Below, one piece after another: positions 60,527-64,000 of a stretch of 64,000 nucleotides of DNA (positions within the stretch are counted from its first letter, which is position 1; every line of letters begins with the position of its first letter). Location: positions 1 through 64,000 of the forward strand of contig NZ_JAIFZS010000039.1 in assembly GCF_019710635.1 (NCBI RefSeq), in the 5' to 3' direction. A program made the position numbers and the translations under genes. The notes beneath the pieces are model-generated. The model was not told the DNA's origin. It made no database searches and worked only from the letters and a program-made list of their open reading frames with translations. Source of the DNA: Mycolicibacterium xanthum. Its GTDB lineage: Bacteria > Actinomycetota > Actinomycetes > Mycobacteriales > Mycobacteriaceae.

Positions 60527-61449
60527 CCGACTTCGTCGAGCACGACGCCGCCGACCGGCACGAGTTCGTGTCGCGGCGCACCCTGGTGTGGCGCCGGTTC
60601 CTGCGCAACCGCCCCGCGGCGGGGTCGCTGATTCTGCTCGCGGTGATGTTCGTCGCCTGCTACGCGCTTCCGCCGCTGCTGCCCTACACCCACACCGACC
60701 TGGACTACTTCGCGCTGCAGCGACCCCCGAGCCCCGAGCACTGGTTCGGCACCAACGCGCTGGGCCAGGACCTGTTGGCGCTGACCCTGCGCGGCATGCA
60801 GAAATCGATGCTGATCGGGGTGTGCGTGGCGTTCATCTCGACGACGATCGCCGCCACCGTCGGCGCGGTCGCCGGATACTTCGGCGGCTGGCGGGACCGC
60901 ACGCTGATGTGGATCGTCGATCTGCTGCTGGTGATCCCCAGCTTCATCCTGATCGCGATCGTCACCCCGAAGACCCGCCAGTCCGGCACCATCCTGTGGC
61001 TGATCCTGCTGTTGTCGGTGTTCAGCTGGATGATCAGCTCACGGATCGTGCGCGGCCTGACGATGAGCCTGCGGGACCGCGAGTTCGTCGTCGCGGCCCG
61101 CTACATGGGCGTCAGCAGCTGGCGCATCATCACCCGCCACATCGTGCCGAACGTGGCGTCGATCCTCATCATCGACACCGCCCTCAACGTCGGCCTCGCG
61201 GTGCTCGCCGAGACCGGGCTGAGCTTCCTCGGTTTCGGGGTGCAACCGCCGGACGTGTCGCTGGGCACGCTGATCGCCGACGGCACCCGCTCGGTGACGA
61301 CGTTCCCGTGGGTGTTCCTGTTCCCCGCCGGGGTGCTGGTGCTCATCGTGTTGTGCGCCAACCTGGTCGGCGACGGTCTGCGCGACGCGCTGGATTCCGG
61401 GGTGCGTCCGCCGCCGCGCCGGCGCCGAACCAGGGGGTCGCAGCGATGA
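60523..61449 (+). CDS. oppC: Peptide ABC transporter permease (OppC-like)
   Basis: This is the second permease, 308 residues, with an N-terminal helix ([20 protein letters not shown]), the [12 protein letters not shown] motif typical of DppC/OppC, and the EAA loop ([20 protein letters not shown]). It is coupled to both neighbours by ATGA overlaps. It forms the membrane channel with OppB. Confidence 0.94.
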   Translation: MTDFVEHDAADRHEFVSRRTLVWRRFLRNRPAAGSLILLAVMFVACYALPPLLPYTHTDLDYFALQRPPSPEHWFGTNALGQDLLALTLRGMQKSMLIGVCVAFISTTIAATVGAVAGYFGGWRDRTLMWIVDLLLVIPSFILIAIVTPKTRQSGTILWLILLLSVFSWMISSRIVRGLTMSLRDREFVVAARYMGVSSWRIITRHIVPNVASILIIDTALNVGLAVLAETGLSFLGFGVQPPDVSLGTLIADGTRSVTTFPWVFLFPAGVLVLIVLCANLVGDGLRDALDSGVRPPPRRRRTRGSQR

Positions 61450-63281
61450 GTCTGCTCGAGGTGCGCGGCCTCACGGTGGCCTTCCCGACCGACGACGAGC
61501 GCGTCGCCGCAGTGCGCGGGCTGGACTACCACGTCGACTCCGGCGAGGTGGTGGCGCTGGTCGGCGAGTCGGGTGCGGGCAAGTCGGCGGGCGCGATGGC
61601 GGTCGTCGGGTTGTTGCCCGAGTACGCCGAGGTCGGCGGATCGGTGCGGCTGAACGGTGACGAGCTGCTCGGCCTGCCCGACCCGCAGATGTCGCGGATC
61701 CGCGGCAACCGGATCGGGACGGTCTTCCAGGACCCGATGTCCGCGCTGACACCGGTCCACACCGTCGGCGACCAGATCGCCGAGGCCATCCGCATCCACC
61801 GCCGAGACGTCGGCCGGCGGGCCGCCCGCGCCCGCGCGGTCGAGCTGCTCGAGCTCGTCGGGATCGCCCAGCCCGAACAACGGTCCCGGGCGTTCCCGCA
61901 CGAACTGTCCGGGGGCGAGCGGCAGCGCGTCGTCATCGCCATCGCCATCGCCAACGACCCCGATCTGCTGATCTGTGACGAGCCGACGACCGCGCTGGAC
62001 GTCACCGTGCAGGCCCAGATCCTCGACGTGCTGCGCACCGCGCGCGACGTCACCGGCGCCGGGGTGCTGATCATCACCCACGACCTCGGGGTGGTCGCCG
62101 AGTTCGCCGACCGCGCGCTGGTGATGTACGCCGGGCGCGCGGTCGAGTCGGCCCCGGTCGCCGAGCTCTACGACGCCCGCCGGATGCCCTACACCGCCGG
62201 GCTGCTCGGCTCGGCCCCCAGCCTGCAGGCCGCGCAGGGCACCCGGCTGGTGCCCATCCCCGGCGCCCCGCCGTCGCTGGCGGCGCTGCCGCCGGGATGC
62301 CCGTTCGCACCGCGTTGCCCGCTGGTCGTCGACGCGTGCCGCACCGCCGAGCCGGAGCTGCACACCGTGGCGCCCGAACACCAGGTGGCCTGCATCCGCA
62401 GCGACCGCGTCGCCGGTCGCAGCGCCGCCGACATCTACGGGGTGTCGACCGCGCCGGCCGGGCCGCCCGCCGCCGGCGATGCGCCCGTCGTGGTGCGGGT
62501 GCACGACCTGGTCAAGACCTACACACTCACCATGGGTGTGGTGGTGCGCCGCCGCATCGGCGAGGTCCGCGCCGTCGACGGGGTCAGCTTCGAGCTGCAG
62601 CAGGGCCGCACCCTGGGCATCGTCGGCGAGTCCGGTTCGGGCAAGTCGACGACGCTGCATCAGATCCTGGACCTCAGCGTGCCGCAATCGGGCAGCATCG
62701 AGGTGCTCGGCGCCGATGTGGCGACGTTGGACCGGCGCAGCCGCCGAGCGTTGCGCGGCGATCTGCAGGTGGTGTTCCAGGACCCGGTCGCCTCGCTGGA
62801 CCCTCGGCTTCCGGTGTTCGACGTTCTCGCAGAACCCCTGCGCGCCAACGGCTTCACCAAGGACGACACCGGTCAGCGGGTCGCCGAACTCCTCACCGTG
62901 GTCGGGTTGCGTCGTGAGGACGCCACCCGGTATCCGGCGGAGTTCTCCGGCGGGCAGAAGCAGCGGATCGGCATCGCGCGGGCACTGGCGCTGCGGCCGA
63001 AGATCCTCGCTCTCGACGAACCGGTGTCGGCGCTGGACGTGTCGATCCAGGCCGGCGTCATCAACCTGCTGCTCGACCTGCAGGACCGGTTCGGCCTGGC
63101 GTATCTGTTCGTCTCCCACGATCTGTCGGTGGTCCGGCACCTGGCCCATCGGGTGGCGGTGATGAACCGCGGCAGAATCGTCGAGCAGGGCGACAGCGCG
63201 CAGGTTTTCGCGCATCCCCGAGACCCCTACACGCGCCGGTTGCTCGCCGCGGTACCCCGGCCGTTTCCCGTAGGCGGTTAG
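61446..63281 (+). CDS. oppD: Peptide ABC transporter with two fused ATPase domains
   Basis: A single 611-residue protein carries both ATPases that are separate (OppD and OppF) in most bacteria. Domain 1: Walker [10 protein letters not shown], signature LSGGERQRV. Domain 2: Walker [10 protein letters not shown], signature FSGGQKQRI. Each has its Walker B ([12 protein letters not shown] and [12 protein letters not shown]). The oligopeptide-family tail after domain 1 has cysteines ([13 protein letters not shown]) that may hold an iron-sulfur cluster, as proposed for this family. M. tuberculosis OppD (Rv1281c) has the same fusion. Confidence 0.95.
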   Translation: MSLLEVRGLTVAFPTDDERVAAVRGLDYHVDSGEVVALVGESGAGKSAGAMAVVGLLPEYAEVGGSVRLNGDELLGLPDPQMSRIRGNRIGTVFQDPMSALTPVHTVGDQIAEAIRIHRRDVGRRAARARAVELLELVGIAQPEQRSRAFPHELSGGERQRVVIAIAIANDPDLLICDEPTTALDVTVQAQILDVLRTARDVTGAGVLIITHDLGVVAEFADRALVMYAGRAVESAPVAELYDARRMPYTAGLLGSAPSLQAAQGTRLVPIPGAPPSLAALPPGCPFAPRCPLVVDACRTAEPELHTVAPEHQVACIRSDRVAGRSAADIYGVSTAPAGPPAAGDAPVVVRVHDLVKTYTLTMGVVVRRRIGEVRAVDGVSFELQQGRTLGIVGESGSGKSTTLHQILDLSVPQSGSIEVLGADVATLDRRSRRALRGDLQVVFQDPVASLDPRLPVFDVLAEPLRANGFTKDDTGQRVAELLTVVGLRREDATRYPAEFSGGQKQRIGIARALALRPKILALDEPVSALDVSIQAGVINLLLDLQDRFGLAYLFVSHDLSVVRHLAHRVAVMNRGRIVEQGDSAQVFAHPRDPYTRRLLAAVPRPFPVGG

Positions 63282-63292
63282 AGTCAGTGCGC

Positions 63293-64000
63293 ATGAGCGC
63301 TTTGACAACGCGAACAGACACAAGATCCCCCGAATCGGTGCTGAAACGGGGACTTTTGCGTCTGCTCGCCGTGGGCATGGTCGTCGGGCTGGTGGTGACG
63401 GGCTGCTCGGGGGCCGACGACGAGATCCCGTCGGCGGGCGGGGATGCCGAGATCGGGGCGATCGCGGACATCAACCCGCAGGACCCCGCCACCCTTCAGC
63501 AGGGCGGCAACCTGCGGCTGGCGCTTTCTGGTTTCCCGCCCAACTTCAACTATCTGCACGTCGACGGCAACCTCGGCGAACTCGGCGCGCTGCTGCGCTG
63601 GACGCTGCCGCGCGCGTTCGTCATCAAGCCCGACGGCGAAATGACGGTCAACAGCGACTACTTCACCGACGTCGAGTTGACCAGCACCGACCCACAGGTC
63701 GTCACCTACACGATCAACCCGAAGGCGGTGTGGTCCGACGGCACCCCGATCACCTGGGAGGATTTCGCCTCTCAGATCAACGCCACCAGCGGCAGGGACG
63801 ACCGCTTCCTGTTCGCGTCGCCGAACGGCAGCGAGCGCGTCGAGTCGGTGACCAAGGGCGTCGACGACCGGCAGGCGGTGATCACCTTCGCCAGCCACTT
63901 CGCCGACTGGAAGGGCATGTTCGCGGGCAACAGCATGCTGGCGCCGAAGGTGATGACGCAGGATCCCGAGGCGTTCAACAAGGGCTACCTGGACGGGCCG
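63293..64000 (+). CDS. oppA: Peptide ABC transporter substrate-binding lipoprotein (partial)
   Basis: This is the start of a family 5 extracellular solute-binding protein; 236 residues are in the window and the gene runs off the right edge. The signal peptide (VLKRGLLRLLAVGMVVGLVV) ends in a lipobox with Cys38 (VTGCSG). The mature part shows the family pattern (GGNLRLALSGFPPNFNYLHV, AVWSDGTPITWEDF). It begins 11 bases after the fused ATPase gene. Confidence 0.93.
   Translation, partial: MSALTTRTDTRSPESVLKRGLLRLLAVGMVVGLVVTGCSGADDEIPSAGGDAEIGAIADINPQDPATLQQGGNLRLALSGFPPNFNYLHVDGNLGELGALLRWTLPRAFVIKPDGEMTVNSDYFTDVELTSTDPQVVTYTINPKAVWSDGTPITWEDFASQINATSGRDDRFLFASPNGSERVESVTKGVDDRQAVITFASHFADWKGMFAGNSMLAPKVMTQDPEAFNKGYLDGP

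Overview
The window looks like the chromosome of a Mycolicibacterium-type Mycobacterium: G+C is high, GTG and TTG starts are frequent, and the F1Fo ATP synthase operon has a fused b-delta subunit and other mycobacterial traits. From memory, the gene order matches the M. tuberculosis block Rv1280c-Rv1315 (oppABCD, cysDN, argS-lysA-thrACB-rho-rpmE-prfA-hemK-wecA-atp-murA) read in reverse, with lineage-specific insertions.

Layout. Positions 1-248 hold the promoters and antitermination leader of an rRNA operon whose 16S gene lies outside the left edge. murA follows on the minus strand, with a PduO-type cobalamin adenosyltransferase diverging from it. From 13.7 kb down to 2.2 kb the minus strand carries prmC, tsaC/sua5, wecA, the atp operon (I-like, a, c, b, b-delta, alpha, gamma, beta, epsilon) and a DUF2550 gene. 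Between atpD and atpC sits a perfect tandem array of a 33-bp unit (26 full copies plus a partial one). The array carries an open frame that starts on the atpD stop codon and ends one base before the atpC start. Positions 14.6-28 kb hold translation and amino-acid genes (prfA, rpmE, rho, thrB, thrC, thrA, lysA, argS), interrupted by a divergent fadD/tetR pair and a DinB-like gene.

A tRNA-Arg(CCG) at 28.0 kb marks the start of an accessory stretch (28.1-31.4 kb). It holds an excisionase-like HTH protein, a small secreted two-cysteine protein, an apparently gene-free 0.87 kb and three small or membrane proteins of unknown function. From 31.4 to 48.5 kb come scattered metabolic and envelope genes: DsbA-like, SDR, EamA exporter, an acyl-CoA dehydrogenase pair, a 1032-residue secreted sugar-dehydrogenase/PKD protein, an F420/LLM oxidoreductase, a TDT transporter, a two-component system with a DUF4097 membrane protein, a Tat-lipoprotein amine oxidase, nitronate monooxygenase, an Rrf2 regulator and a lipoprotein.

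The sulfate activation operon cysD-cysNC-cysQ (48.6-52.1 kb) lies behind a near-consensus promoter. A glycosyltransferase module follows: an intact GT39, a GT2-GtrA fusion and a truncated GT39 paralogue. Next is an OmpR-type two-component system. At the right edge is an oligopeptide ABC importer (oppB, oppC, fused oppDF and the start of oppA).

At least nine genes have a TANNNT-like box 6-8 bases upstream of the start codon, as expected for leaderless mycobacterial transcripts. The item most worth following up is the minisatellite in the ATP synthase operon, which looks like a MIRU-style coupling element between the beta and epsilon subunits.
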